Notes: generated from the sequence alone by a model not told the origin. 16,478 nt of DNA from an uncultured Clostridia bacterium (GCA_910579745.1 CAJTVH010000059.1:1-16478); one strand, 5' to 3'; shown: positions 6,221 to 13,206, numbered from the stretch's first letter. Made by a program: numbers and translations.

Positions 6221-6951
6221 ATTAAGCCCTCCAATTCATAAAGAAGAATTACGCTTGTTACGAGTCCCGCTGTTTCTGTACGCAAAATTCTTTTACCGAG
6301 ACTTACTGAAGAGATATTGTTTTCCATACAAAGCGTTATCTCGTTTTCCGAAAAACCTCCCTCGGGGCCTATAAATATTCCGATAGACTTTCCCCTGAAA
6401 GATTTTACAAATTCTCTTATATTTTTTTTCCTCTCATTTTCATAGGGGATTATCACTCCGTCAAGAGTTTTTGAGGTTTCTACGGCGTCTTTGAAAGATA
6501 ATATTTTATCCACATGAGGTATTTTACCTCTTCCGCATTGTTTTGCCGCCGCCTCGGCTATTTTGTTCCATCGGAGGTTTTTCTTCTCAGCTTTATCTCC
6601 TATTTTAACAACCGTGTTATCGGTTATAACAGGAATTATTCTATCGACGCCTATTTCTATACATTTTTGTATTACAAGTTCCATTTTATCGCCTTTTGGT
6701 AAACCCTGATACAATGTGATTTTTAACTCGGGCTCATTTTTATTCTCGTATTTTTCTATTATTTCGGCAAGAACTTGTTTTTTATTTATTCCTATAAGCC
6801 TGCATAAGTAATCGGTGCCGTAACCGTCGCAGATTATTATTTCCTCATCAACTTTAGCTCTCAAAACAGTCGATATATGTTTAGCGTCATCGCCTGTAAT
6901 CTCTATATTTTTTTCTCCTATATTGTTTTTATCGACAAAAAATTTAGGCAT
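6217..6951 (-). CDS. rsmE: 16S rRNA (uracil1498-N3)-methyltransferase RsmE
   Basis: SPOUT-class, SAM-dependent enzyme that methylates N3 of U1498 in 16S rRNA. Seen in 244 residues (family size): an N-terminal PUA-like RNA-binding part with GDDAKHISTVLRAK (20-33), YQGLPKGDKMELVIQKCIEIG (81-101), EAAAKQCGRGKIP (133-145), and the SPOUT-knot cofactor motifs GPEGGFS (195-201) and LGKRILRTETA (218-228). All conserved elements are intact. ATG 6951 lies 4 nt after the prmA stop, and its SD (AGGGGTG) sits within the end of prmA. Its own stop overlaps the next start. The prmA-rsmE pairing is a widespread Bacillota arrangement, often behind dnaJ, but no dnaK or dnaJ is present here. Confidence 0.95.
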   Translation of the reverse strand: MPKFFVDKNNIGEKNIEITGDDAKHISTVLRAKVDEEIIICDGYGTDYLCRLIGINKKQVLAEIIEKYENKNEPELKITLYQGLPKGDKMELVIQKCIEIGVDRIIPVITDNTVVKIGDKAEKKNLRWNKIAEAAAKQCGRGKIPHVDKILSFKDAVETSKTLDGVIIPYENERKKNIREFVKSFRGKSIGIFIGPEGGFSENEITLCMENNISSVSLGKRILRTETAGLVTSVILLYELEGLI

Positions 6952-6955
6952 AATA

Positions 6956-7948
6956 TCACCCCTGTAACTTTTGGTTTGTTTTTATCTTTGCCGTAACGCT
7001 TACCCACTCGTCTTTATAAGCTGTGTCAATAATATCAAAACCGTTTTCATCTAAAGCTGAAGTCACATCCGCTACTCTATCTTTTATTATTCCGGAGGAA
7101 ATAAAAATCCCGTCTTTTTTTATCAATTTTTTCACTATTGGAGCCATAGAAATTATTACATCGGCTATTATATTAGCTACAATAATGTCGTATTTATCAT
7201 ATCCTATTTCATCTTGAATTTCTTTGCTGTCTATTATATTTCCAGATGTCACGTAATACTTATTTTTTTCTATTCCGTTTAAAGCGGCGTTTTCATAGGC
7301 TGTTTTTACCGCGTTAGCGTCAATGTCTATAGCGTTGGCGTGTTTTGCGCCTAAAAGGAGCGAAATTATCGAGAGTATTCCGCTTCCGCAGCCAAGGTCT
7401 AATACCTCGCTCTTTTTAGTTACGTATTTTTCAAGATTTATAATACAAAGCTGTGTGGAACTGTGCATACCCGTTCCGAAAACGTGCCCTGGATTTATTG
7501 TGAATATAATTCTGTTTTCGGTATTTTCAACGGTTTCCCATTCCGGTTTTACAAGAAGCTTATTTCCGACAGTGAAGGGTTTATAAAATTCTTTCCACTT
7601 ATCGAGCCAATCCTCATCATTAGCCGCTATAAGATCATAAGTGAGTTTCCCAAGATTTAACCCTATATCTGAATTTTTAAGACGGGAAAGCCCCTCTTTT
7701 ACGCTCATTAAAATGTCGTTTCCGTAGGGATTATTACTTACATATACGATAAGTCTCGTATCTTCTTTTTCTTTATTTAAAAGTTCCTCGTCTACGTAAT
7801 CCCAATAGGTTGATGAGGTTGTCACAAATTGTTTTAGTTCGTCATCGTCCTCAACTTGTATGCCTGTGATTCCCGTTTCAAGAAGCATGGCTGTCAAAGG
7901 TTCGATTCCCTCTGTTGTCGTATATATTTTAACTTCTGTCCATTCCAT
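6956..7948 (-). CDS. prmA: Ribosomal protein L11 methyltransferase PrmA
   Basis: Trimethylates amino groups of ribosomal protein L11 using SAM. Seen in 330 residues: an N-terminal L11-recognition domain (about 1-100), DEDWLDKWKEFYKPF (111-125), NPGHVFGTGMHSST (152-165), SAM motif I DLGCGSGILSI (184-194), the acidic IDID (207-210) and ANIIADVI, the family's post-II motif. The second of these is normally DPG-x-AFGTG, and Asn replaces Asp at 152, a mild oddity. ATG 7948 is preceded by GGAGG with 6-nt spacing. It is the first gene of the prmA-rsmE-desulfurase-thiI operon, with a clear promoter at 8032-8060. The leader carries an orphan MITE end. Confidence 0.94.
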   Translation of the reverse strand: MEWTEVKIYTTTEGIEPLTAMLLETGITGIQVEDDDELKQFVTTSSTYWDYVDEELLNKEKEDTRLIVYVSNNPYGNDILMSVKEGLSRLKNSDIGLNLGKLTYDLIAANDEDWLDKWKEFYKPFTVGNKLLVKPEWETVENTENRIIFTINPGHVFGTGMHSSTQLCIINLEKYVTKKSEVLDLGCGSGILSIISLLLGAKHANAIDIDANAVKTAYENAALNGIEKNKYYVTSGNIIDSKEIQDEIGYDKYDIIVANIIADVIISMAPIVKKLIKKDGIFISSGIIKDRVADVTSALDENGFDIIDTAYKDEWVSVTAKIKTNQKLQG

Positions 7949-7977
7949 TTTTTACCTCCAAATTATTAATAAAGTTT

Positions 7978-7995
7978 TTTAGTTTTCAGATACGC
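7978..7995 (-). repeat. Orphan MITE terminal repeat in prmA leader
   Basis: TTTTAGTTTTCAGATACGC, read up to 7995, matches the inner-to-outer end of MITE copy 1 (about 114-132) base for base. No second end or element body accompanies it, because prmA coding sequence starts 30 nt away. It lies between the prmA promoter and its SD, so it is part of the leader mRNA. It is likely the remnant of a decayed or excised element. Confidence 0.6.
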
Positions 7996-8031
7996 CGCAA
8001 TTAGACATTATAATTAATTATCACTCCTTTA

Positions 8032-8060
8032 ATAATACCACATAATGTTTTATAGTTCAA
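8032..8060 (-). promoter_or_regulatory. Sigma-A promoter of the prmA operon (extended -10)
   Basis: On the minus strand TTGAAC (8060-8055), 17 nt, then TATTAT (8037-8032) preceded by TGG, an extended -10. Transcription would start near 8025, giving a leader of about 77 nt that includes the orphan MITE end. Confidence 0.8.
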
Positions 8061-8128
8061 AAAATTTTTTTGATTATAGTTTTTTATTATAAATTTATAT
8101 TTAAAAAATTTGATTTAAAGTTTTTTAA

Positions 8129-8157
8129 GGACTATCTGAAAATTTATTCGACTATAT
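8129..8157. repeat. Degenerate TATAGTC-type palindrome
   Basis: GGACTAT ... CGACTATA encloses an AT-rich core. Read on the minus strand, TATAGTCGAATAAATTT resembles the left half of the perfect palindrome at 3754-3780. The rest of 8060-8262, about 200 nt, is AT-rich with no recognisable gene. Similarity was judged by eye. Confidence 0.35.
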
Positions 8158-8262
8158 AAAATACTCAAACTCACAGCAGCTTTGTCCGAAAAATTTGAGA
8201 TAAGCTTTGATTCAATATAAGCTTAAAAAATCGTTTTACTGAAAATTAAAAATTATTTCTTA

Positions 8263-8423
8263 GAGCGTATCTGAAAACAAAAATACGTGTGAAAAATTAT
8301 AAAAAATAAAACGAAACAGAAAGGCTTTTCTGTTTAATTGAACCGTTTTTGTTTATTTTTTAATAATTTTTTGGATATTTCGCGTATATAACTGATAGCT
8401 TATTATAGTTTTCAGATACGCCT
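8263..8423 (+). mobile_element. MITE-like palindromic element, copy 2 (full length)
   Basis: Complete 161-bp copy. Left end GAGCGTATCTGAAAAC (8263-8278), right end GTTTTCAGATACGCCT (8408-8423), with TA immediately outside both ends (8261-8262, 8424-8425). Inside, a left arm (about 8284-8315) is complementary to a right arm (about 8345-8390), and a perfect AAACAGAAA-GGCT-TTTCTGTTT hairpin sits at the apex. The right arm carries about 17 extra nt. There is no open reading frame of note. It sits between the divergent prmA and gltX promoters. Confidence 0.88.
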
Positions 8424-8550
8424 TAATAAAACTTTAATTTATAAATGGAAAGAGTGAAGTGTCTGTTTTTAAAATTAGTTCTGAATGTATTTTTTTATAA
8501 AATTATTTTTATTTCCCTAAAAAATTTTTTATTTTTTTTTAAAATACCCC

Positions 8551-8579
8551 TTTACATATTGCTTTAAAAAATATAATAT
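8551..8579 (+). promoter_or_regulatory. Probable gltX promoter
   Basis: TTTACA (8551-8556) is followed after 17 nt by TAATAT (8574-8579), or after 15 nt by a perfect TATAAT (8572-8577). Either gives a leader of about 100 nt before gltX. The -10 choice is uncertain. Confidence 0.55.
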
Positions 8580-8615
8580 TATATAAGTGATACTTTATAA
8601 TTTATAAATTAAGTA

Positions 8616-8659
8616 AATGCCGGTTAAATTATTAAAGTTTATTTTTTTTATCCGGCGTT
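8616..8659 (+). promoter_or_regulatory. Leader hairpin of gltX
   Basis: AATGCCGGTTAAA (8616-8628) pairs with TTTATCCGGCGTT (8647-8659): eight pairs including one G-T, one T-T mismatch, then four more. The loop is 18 nt and T-rich. No T run follows the right arm, so it is not a terminator in itself, and no T-box sequence is visible. It ends 12 nt before the SD AGGAG (8672-8676) and could influence ribosome access (inference). Confidence 0.5.
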
Positions 8660-8684
8660 AGCTAAAAGGTTAGGAGAATAAAAG

Positions 8685-10121
8685 ATGGTTAGAACAAGAT
8701 TTGCTCCCAGTCCCACGGGCTATATGCATATAGGAAATTTAAGAACGGCTCTTTATGAGTATTTAATAGCTCGTTCAAATAATGGGAAATTTATTTTAAG
8801 AATAGAAGACACCGACAGGGAAAGATATGTTGACGGCGCTGTAGACGTGATTTATAAAACCCTTAAAACAGCGGGTATTTCTCATGACGAGGGTCCTGAC
8901 GTAGGCGGTGATTTTGGACCTTATATTCAAAGTGAGAGAAAAAATAATTATATTGATTACGCTAAAGAGCTTATTGAGAAAGGCGAGGCTTATTACTGTT
9001 TTTGTACGAAAGAACGTCTCGACGAGATGAGAGAAAATAGTGATGAGACAGCGGCTAAATACGACAGACATTGTCTTTCTCTTTCAAAAGAAGAAATTGA
9101 TGAGAATTTAAAAAACAATGTCCCTTTTGTAATAAGACAGAAAATAAAAGAGGGAAAGACATCTTTTAACGATGAGGTATACGGTACTATTACCGTTGAT
9201 AATTCAGATATTGAGGATCAGATTTTAATAAAATCGGATTTTTTACCGACTTATAATTTTGCCAATGTAATTGATGACCATTTGATGGGTATAACTCATG
9301 TTATAAGAGGAAGCGAGTACCTTTCCTCAACTCCTAAATATAATCTTCTTTACGAGGCTTTTGGCTGGGAGATTCCGACATATATCCATGTTCCTCCCGT
9401 TATGAAGAACGCTACGGAGAAGCTTTCAAAGAGAAATGGAGACGCTTCTTTCCAGGATTTAATTGATAAAGGTTATTTGCCTGAGGCTATTATAAATTAT
9501 ATAGCTCTTTTGGGCTGGTCTCCTTCGGATAACAAAGAAATATTTACTATGGACGAGCTTATACAAGCTTTTGACGTTAAAGGTTTAAGCAAATCTCCGT
9601 CGATATTTGATATTACTAAGCTTACATGGATGAATGGGGAATATATTAAAAAGCTTAATTTTGACAAGTTTTTTGAGATGGTGTATCCTATTTTAAAAAA
9701 CGCTGTTAAAAGAGATGACATTGACTTAAAAATTCTCGCCGGATATATTAAGACAAGAATTGGAACTTTAAATGAGATTTCAGATATGGTTGATTTTGTA
9801 AATGACGTAAAGGATTACGACAATTCTCTTTATGTTCATAAAAAAATGAAAACGACAGAGGAAATAAGTCTTAACTCACTTAAAAAAATATTGCCTGTTC
9901 TTGAGAGTATGAATAATTTTGATAATGATACAATATATGATAGCCTTGTCTCTCTCGCGCGAGAAAATGAGCTCAAAAACGGTCAGGTTTTGTGGCCTTT
10001 AAGAACCGCTCTTTCAGGGCAACCCACTTCACCGTGCGGAGCGAGCGAGCTCGCTGTTCTGCTTGGCAAAGAGGATACGCTGAACAGGGTTAGGGCGGCA
10101 ATAAATAAATTGTCAGTATAA
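8685..10121 (+). CDS. gltX: Glutamate--tRNA ligase (GluRS)
   Basis: Charges tRNA-Glu with glutamate. In bacteria lacking GlnRS the enzyme also charges tRNA-Gln for later amidation, but nothing here shows which type this is. Seen in 478 residues, the family length: class I signature HIGN (15-18) within RFAPSPTGYMHIGNLRTA, the KLSKR loop (246-250), and the zinc-site pattern C105-x-C107 with Y126 and C130 in the acceptor-binding insertion. The C-terminal anticodon-binding region ends in a standard way (SPCGASELAVLLG). ATG 8685 follows TAGGAGAATAAAAG. Transcription probably starts near 8585, with a hairpin leader. The PilZ gene follows after 17 nt with its own SD and is probably cotranscribed. 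Confidence 0.96.
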   Translation: MVRTRFAPSPTGYMHIGNLRTALYEYLIARSNNGKFILRIEDTDRERYVDGAVDVIYKTLKTAGISHDEGPDVGGDFGPYIQSERKNNYIDYAKELIEKGEAYYCFCTKERLDEMRENSDETAAKYDRHCLSLSKEEIDENLKNNVPFVIRQKIKEGKTSFNDEVYGTITVDNSDIEDQILIKSDFLPTYNFANVIDDHLMGITHVIRGSEYLSSTPKYNLLYEAFGWEIPTYIHVPPVMKNATEKLSKRNGDASFQDLIDKGYLPEAIINYIALLGWSPSDNKEIFTMDELIQAFDVKGLSKSPSIFDITKLTWMNGEYIKKLNFDKFFEMVYPILKNAVKRDDIDLKILAGYIKTRIGTLNEISDMVDFVNDVKDYDNSLYVHKKMKTTEEISLNSLKKILPVLESMNNFDNDTIYDSLVSLARENELKNGQVLWPLRTALSGQPTSPCGASELAVLLGKEDTLNRVRAAINKLSV

Positions 10122-10138
10122 AAGAAAGGAGAATTTTT

Positions 10139-10795
10139 GTGGTTCGAGATTTAAAAAGAGGGAGTAAAATTTCAATAGCTTTTGAGAAAAATCATAAAAA
10201 ATCATATACAACTTATGTGGAGACGGCCTATGAAAATCAACTTTTGGTGTATAATCCAATTAAAGACAATAAACTTGTGAATTTGCCTAATGACAAGGAT
10301 ATGCTATATATGGTGCAAGTATATACGGAAAGAGGGATTTTAACGTATCATAACGTATCTATAAAGCGAAAATTTCATAAAGATAATTATCATTTTGTAC
10401 TTTTAGAAAATTTGGGAAATATTATTCACGAACAAAGACGTGAGTTTTACAGGCTCGATTGTATGGTGCCTTTTCTTGTGAAAGATAAAAATGAGGAAAC
10501 CTATCAAGCTATAATTAAAGATATTAGCGAGGGAGGACTTTTATTTGTCTCAAATCTTGAGATGTTTCCAGCGGAGGAAAGAGAGTGCAGCGTAAGTTTT
10601 AATAATCAAAGAATTTCTATTATAATTAAAATATTGGACAAAAAAGGACATACAAAACCAGGCTGTAAATTTGAGTACAGAGCGAGGCTTTTGTTTGTAA
10701 GCGATGAGGATAAAAGTGTTCTTTTGAATTTTATTCTTGACGCCCAGAGGAATTACATAAGAAAAAATCAAGTTGAGCTCGCTTTTGAGGAATAA
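10139..10795 (+). CDS. YcgR-like PilZ domain protein (cyclic di-GMP effector)
   Basis: A 218-residue cytoplasmic protein with an N-terminal YcgR-type beta domain (about 1-95) and a C-terminal PilZ domain (about 97-205). The cyclic di-GMP motifs are intact: RxxxR as R101-E-F-Y-R105 in QRREFYRL, and D128-x-S130-x-x-G133 in KDISEGG. Family knowledge: YcgR proteins bind cyclic di-GMP and, in flagellated bacteria, slow or bias the motor. No motility gene is present in this window, so the output here is unknown. The start is GTG 10139 with AAGGAG 7 nt upstream. It follows gltX by 17 nt and is followed by a double hairpin. Coupling a tRNA synthetase to a second-messenger effector is probably an accident of operon structure. 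Confidence 0.9.
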   Translation: MVRDLKRGSKISIAFEKNHKKSYTTYVETAYENQLLVYNPIKDNKLVNLPNDKDMLYMVQVYTERGILTYHNVSIKRKFHKDNYHFVLLENLGNIIHEQRREFYRLDCMVPFLVKDKNEETYQAIIKDISEGGLLFVSNLEMFPAEERECSVSFNNQRISIIIKILDKKGHTKPGCKFEYRARLLFVSDEDKSVLLNFILDAQRNYIRKNQVELAFEE

Positions 10796-10813
10796 TAAAC
10801 GCTGTTTTAACGA

Positions 10814-10872
10814 GGAAAATCCCATTTGGGGGATTTTCCGATGTTTAAAAGCTTAATAACGAGCTTTTATTT
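10814..10872 (+). terminator. Double hairpin after the PilZ gene
   Basis: First hairpin: GGAAAATCCC (10814-10823) pairs perfectly with GGGATTTTCC (10830-10839), but only TTT follows. Second: AAAAGCT (10847-10853) pairs with AGCTTTT (10862-10868), followed by ATTT. Together they probably end the gltX operon. The weak T tracts may allow read-through into the next gene, whose SD starts just after. Confidence 0.65.
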
Positions 10873-10886
10873 AAGAAGGTGAAAAA

Positions 10887-11345
10887 ATGTTTTGTTATAA
10901 ATGCGGAAAATTACATAATGATGATGTTAATTTTTGCGGTTTTTGCGGGGCTTCGCTGAGAGATTACAAAAAAGAGGCTCCGATAAATCGTGAAAATTAT
11001 AACTCTTATGATGATTTTGAGCAAAAAGGGTATAATAGGGAAATTAATATTATAAAAGACAAAAAAGAGTTGTCGGTACTGGGAATTTTTTCTTTAATTT
11101 TTGGAATATCGGCGTTTTTGCTTTTTATATATTTCGCGGGGTTTAATATCCCGGATGATATATATAACGATTTAGTTTTTATTTTGCCAACTTTTTCTTT
11201 GATTAGCCTTATTTTAAGTATAATTGATATTTATAATGATAATAATTTTGATATTGTTATTTTTTCTTTTTACATTAATTTTTCAACATTTATTTTTATA
11301 GTTATGTATTTATGTTATGTATATTTGATTAGATTTTTAATATAG
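10887..11345 (+). CDS. Zinc-ribbon membrane protein, function unknown
   Basis: A 152-residue protein with an N-terminal zinc ribbon, C3-x-x-C6 and C17-x-x-C20 (CYKCGKLH...FCGFCGA), the DUF-type 'double zinc ribbon' half found on many Bacillota membrane proteins. A charged linker (about 24-60) is followed by three hydrophobic helices (about 61-86, 93-116, 121-150). No catalytic motif is seen. The predicted layout has the ribbon in the cytoplasm. The SD is AAGGTG (10875-10880), 6 nt before ATG. It lies 91 nt after the PilZ gene behind a double hairpin. The sequence is very AT-rich, with long runs of Ile and Phe codons. Such proteins are common and mostly uncharacterised, so I assign no function. 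Confidence 0.78.
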   Translation: MFCYKCGKLHNDDVNFCGFCGASLRDYKKEAPINRENYNSYDDFEQKGYNREINIIKDKKELSVLGIFSLIFGISAFLLFIYFAGFNIPDDIYNDLVFILPTFSLISLILSIIDIYNDNNFDIVIFSFYINFSTFIFIVMYLCYVYLIRFLI

Positions 11346-11451
11346 TGAGTAAAAATATGAGTATATGTTTTTTGAGTATAATATTATAAATAAAGGTTAT
11401 TGCAAATTTTGATTAAAAAGAGACGGCATCTGAGGGCGGCGGTGTCAGGGT

Positions 11452-11568
11452 ATGAGAGAGAAAAGGATTTATAAAAATTTGATCTACTCAAATTTTCTTA
11501 ACACAGGGCGACATTTGCCTTTGGAAAAATACCGCTCACGAGCTGAAAATTTGCCATATGGAGCGTAA
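11452..11568 (+). CDS. Possible 38-residue ORF, unrecognised
   Basis: An ATG at 11452 opens a 38-codon frame that ends in TAA at 11568, with product start MREKRIYKNL and end RAENLPYGA. It lies in the 302-nt gap between the zinc-ribbon protein and the CDF transporter. The DNA here (about 11420-11565) is richer in G+C than the flanking gaps. A good SD is not evident (CAGGG just upstream is too close). A perfect inverted repeat lies inside it. It may be a real small protein, part of a repeat element, or chance. Apart from this and the hairpin I see nothing in 11346-11647; a TATAAT at 11377 has no -35. Confidence 0.2.
   Translation: MREKRIYKNLIYSNFLNTGRHLPLEKYRSRAENLPYGA
11474..11496. repeat. 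Perfect 9-bp inverted repeat
   Basis: AAAATTTGA (11474-11482) and TCAAATTTT (11488-11496) flank a TCTAC loop, about 150 nt before the CDF gene. It could be an operator or an RNA hairpin. No T run typical of a terminator follows. Confidence 0.55.
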
Positions 11569-11647
11569 ATCAATTTTTATCCACAATTTAAGCTGTGTTT
11601 AGTATCAGATAAGTTAAATAATTAAATGATTTTTTAGGGGTGCGTAG

Positions 11648-12814
11648 ATGACTAAGCTACTTTTAAATATTTTTGTTAAAAACAACGCCGATGTTTCAGA
11701 TTTAAGAGTTAGACAGAAATATGGAACTTTAAGCGGAGGTGTGGGTATTTTTATTAATGTTATACTTTTTTTGATAAAATTTTTCGCGGGTATTATTACA
11801 GCGTCTGTTTCGGTTACAGCTGACGCTTTTAATAATTTATCTGACGCCGGTTCTTCCATAGTTACTCTAATAGGGTTTAAAATGGCTGGAAAACCAGCGG
11901 ACAATGACCACCCTTACGGACATGGTAGATTTGAGTATGTAACAGCTCTTATAATAGCTTTTGTTATAGTTATAATGGGGTTTGAGCTTTTACAGTCTTC
12001 TGTGGATAAAATTATAAATCCTGAGGATATAAAATTTACTTCTGTTTCTCTTTTTATTCTTGTCGCCTCTATAGCCGCTAAATTATGGCTGGCTTTTTTC
12101 AACAAAAGTTTAGGTAAAAAAATTAATTCATCGGCTATGGCGGCGACGGCTGTTGACAGTTTGAATGACAGTATAGCCACGACGGTTGTTCTTATAAGCC
12201 TTTTGATAGAATATTTTTTCGATGTAAATATCGATGGATACGCCGGAGTCGCCGTAGCTTTATTTGTTCTTTATTCGGGCTATGAGACGGCTAAAGATAC
12301 TCTACAGCCTCTTTTGGGACGTCCTCCTGACCCTGAGTTTGTGAGTGAGGTTAAAAAATGTATTCTTTCAAGAGAAGAAATAGTCGGGATTCATGATATG
12401 ATTGTTCATGATTATGGTCCGGGAAACGTTATTGTTTCTCTTCACGCTGAAATTCCATGTGATATGAATGTACTTGAGGCACATGATATAATAGACAGCG
12501 CAGAGGACGATGTCAGAAAAAAGTTTAATTGTGAGATAAGCATTCATATGGATCCTATCGCCACTAACGATAAGTTTGTGAACAAGCTTAAAGAAAAGGT
12601 GGAAGAGGTTATCGCTTCGGTTGATGTTTCTATAGGTATGCATGATTTCAGAATAACAAAGGGTCCTCTAAGAATAAATGTTATTTTTGACATTGAGGTT
12701 CCTTTTGGATTTAAATACACAGATGAAGAGATTACTAATATTATTGAGGGGAAAATCAAAGAAATGAACAGTAAATTTCATCCTGTTATACATGTTGATA
12801 AAAAGGTTATTTGA
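11648..12814 (+). CDS. Cation diffusion facilitator transporter with two C-terminal domains
   Basis: Membrane antiporter that exports divalent metal ions in exchange for protons. Seen in 388 residues: a six-helix CDF core (about 28-215), the signature ADAFNNLSDAGSS (58-70), HPYGHGRFEYV (88-98) and AVDSLNDS (168-175). The transport-site positions read N62-x-x-x-D66 in TM2 and D170-x-x-x-D174 in TM5. Zn transporters such as YiiP have D-D/H-D. The N-D/D-D form is associated with manganese-type CDFs, so Mn is a reasonable but unproven substrate. The usual cytoplasmic dimerisation domain (about 225-303) is followed by a second similar unit (about 307-388), which makes the protein longer than the usual 300 residues. 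AGGGG (11636-11640) is 7 nt before ATG. A strong terminator follows. Confidence 0.92.
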   Translation: MTKLLLNIFVKNNADVSDLRVRQKYGTLSGGVGIFINVILFLIKFFAGIITASVSVTADAFNNLSDAGSSIVTLIGFKMAGKPADNDHPYGHGRFEYVTALIIAFVIVIMGFELLQSSVDKIINPEDIKFTSVSLFILVASIAAKLWLAFFNKSLGKKINSSAMAATAVDSLNDSIATTVVLISLLIEYFFDVNIDGYAGVAVALFVLYSGYETAKDTLQPLLGRPPDPEFVSEVKKCILSREEIVGIHDMIVHDYGPGNVIVSLHAEIPCDMNVLEAHDIIDSAEDDVRKKFNCEISIHMDPIATNDKFVNKLKEKVEEVIASVDVSIGMHDFRITKGPLRINVIFDIEVPFGFKYTDEEITNIIEGKIKEMNSKFHPVIHVDKKVI

Positions 12815-12821
12815 GGAAATG

Positions 12822-12862
12822 AAAGAGATGCCGAGGGTATGTAAGAGGTATCTCTTTTTTTT
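12822..12862 (+). terminator. Rho-independent terminator of the CDF gene
   Basis: AAAGAGATGCC (12822-12832) pairs with GGTATCTCTTT (12847-12857), 11 pairs with one G-T, followed by T to 12862. It begins 8 nt after the CDF stop. The rest of the 492-nt gap to 13307 holds MITE copy 3 and AT-rich DNA without a recognisable gene, including a G8 run near 12905. Confidence 0.88.
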
Positions 12863-13045
12863 CAGATTAATTGCTTTTATTACCGCTATTTAATCGGTTA
12901 GTATAGGGGGGGATAGGTATTTGTGGTTCTTTTTATATTATGTTGTAAAAATAATTTTTGTATGGCGTATTTTTTTGATGTTGCCAAGCATATAAAATAT
13001 TTTTTGCTTTTATATCTCTTTATCAACTTTTTTAATGAGAGATCA

Positions 13046-13206
13046 GAGCGTATCTGAGAACAAAAATACGCGCGAAAAATTATAAAAAATAAAACGAAAC
13101 AGAAAGGCTTTTTGGTTTAATTGGACCGTTTTCGTTTATTTTTTAATAAGTTTTTAGATATTTCGCGTATATAACTGATAGCTTATGATAGTTTTCAGAT
13201 ACACTC
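13046..13206 (+). mobile_element. MITE-like palindromic element, copy 3 (full length)
   Basis: Complete 161-bp copy in the same orientation as copy 2. Left end GAGCGTATCTGAGAAC (13046-13061), right end GTTTTCAGATACACTC (13191-13206), each with one change from consensus. TA follows on the right (13207-13208), and CA precedes on the left. The central hairpin is damaged: AAACAGAAA faces TTTTGGTTT, so this copy has begun to decay. It lies 100 nt upstream of the two-component system and just downstream of the CDF terminator region. Confidence 0.87.

Noticed and set aside
8000..8030. Leader peptide upstream of prmA (ATG with eight codons into the orphan MITE end)
   Set aside because: The AAAGGAG is at the predicted transcription start and 15 nt from the ATG, so translation is unlikely.
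8580..8684. T-box leader of gltX
   Set aside because: No T-box consensus (AGGGTGG-type) or terminator/antiterminator pair is visible.
11400..11647. Manganese (yybP-ykoY) or NiCo riboswitch upstream of the CDF gene
   Set aside because: The conserved cores of those riboswitches were not found by eye. A covariance scan would settle it.
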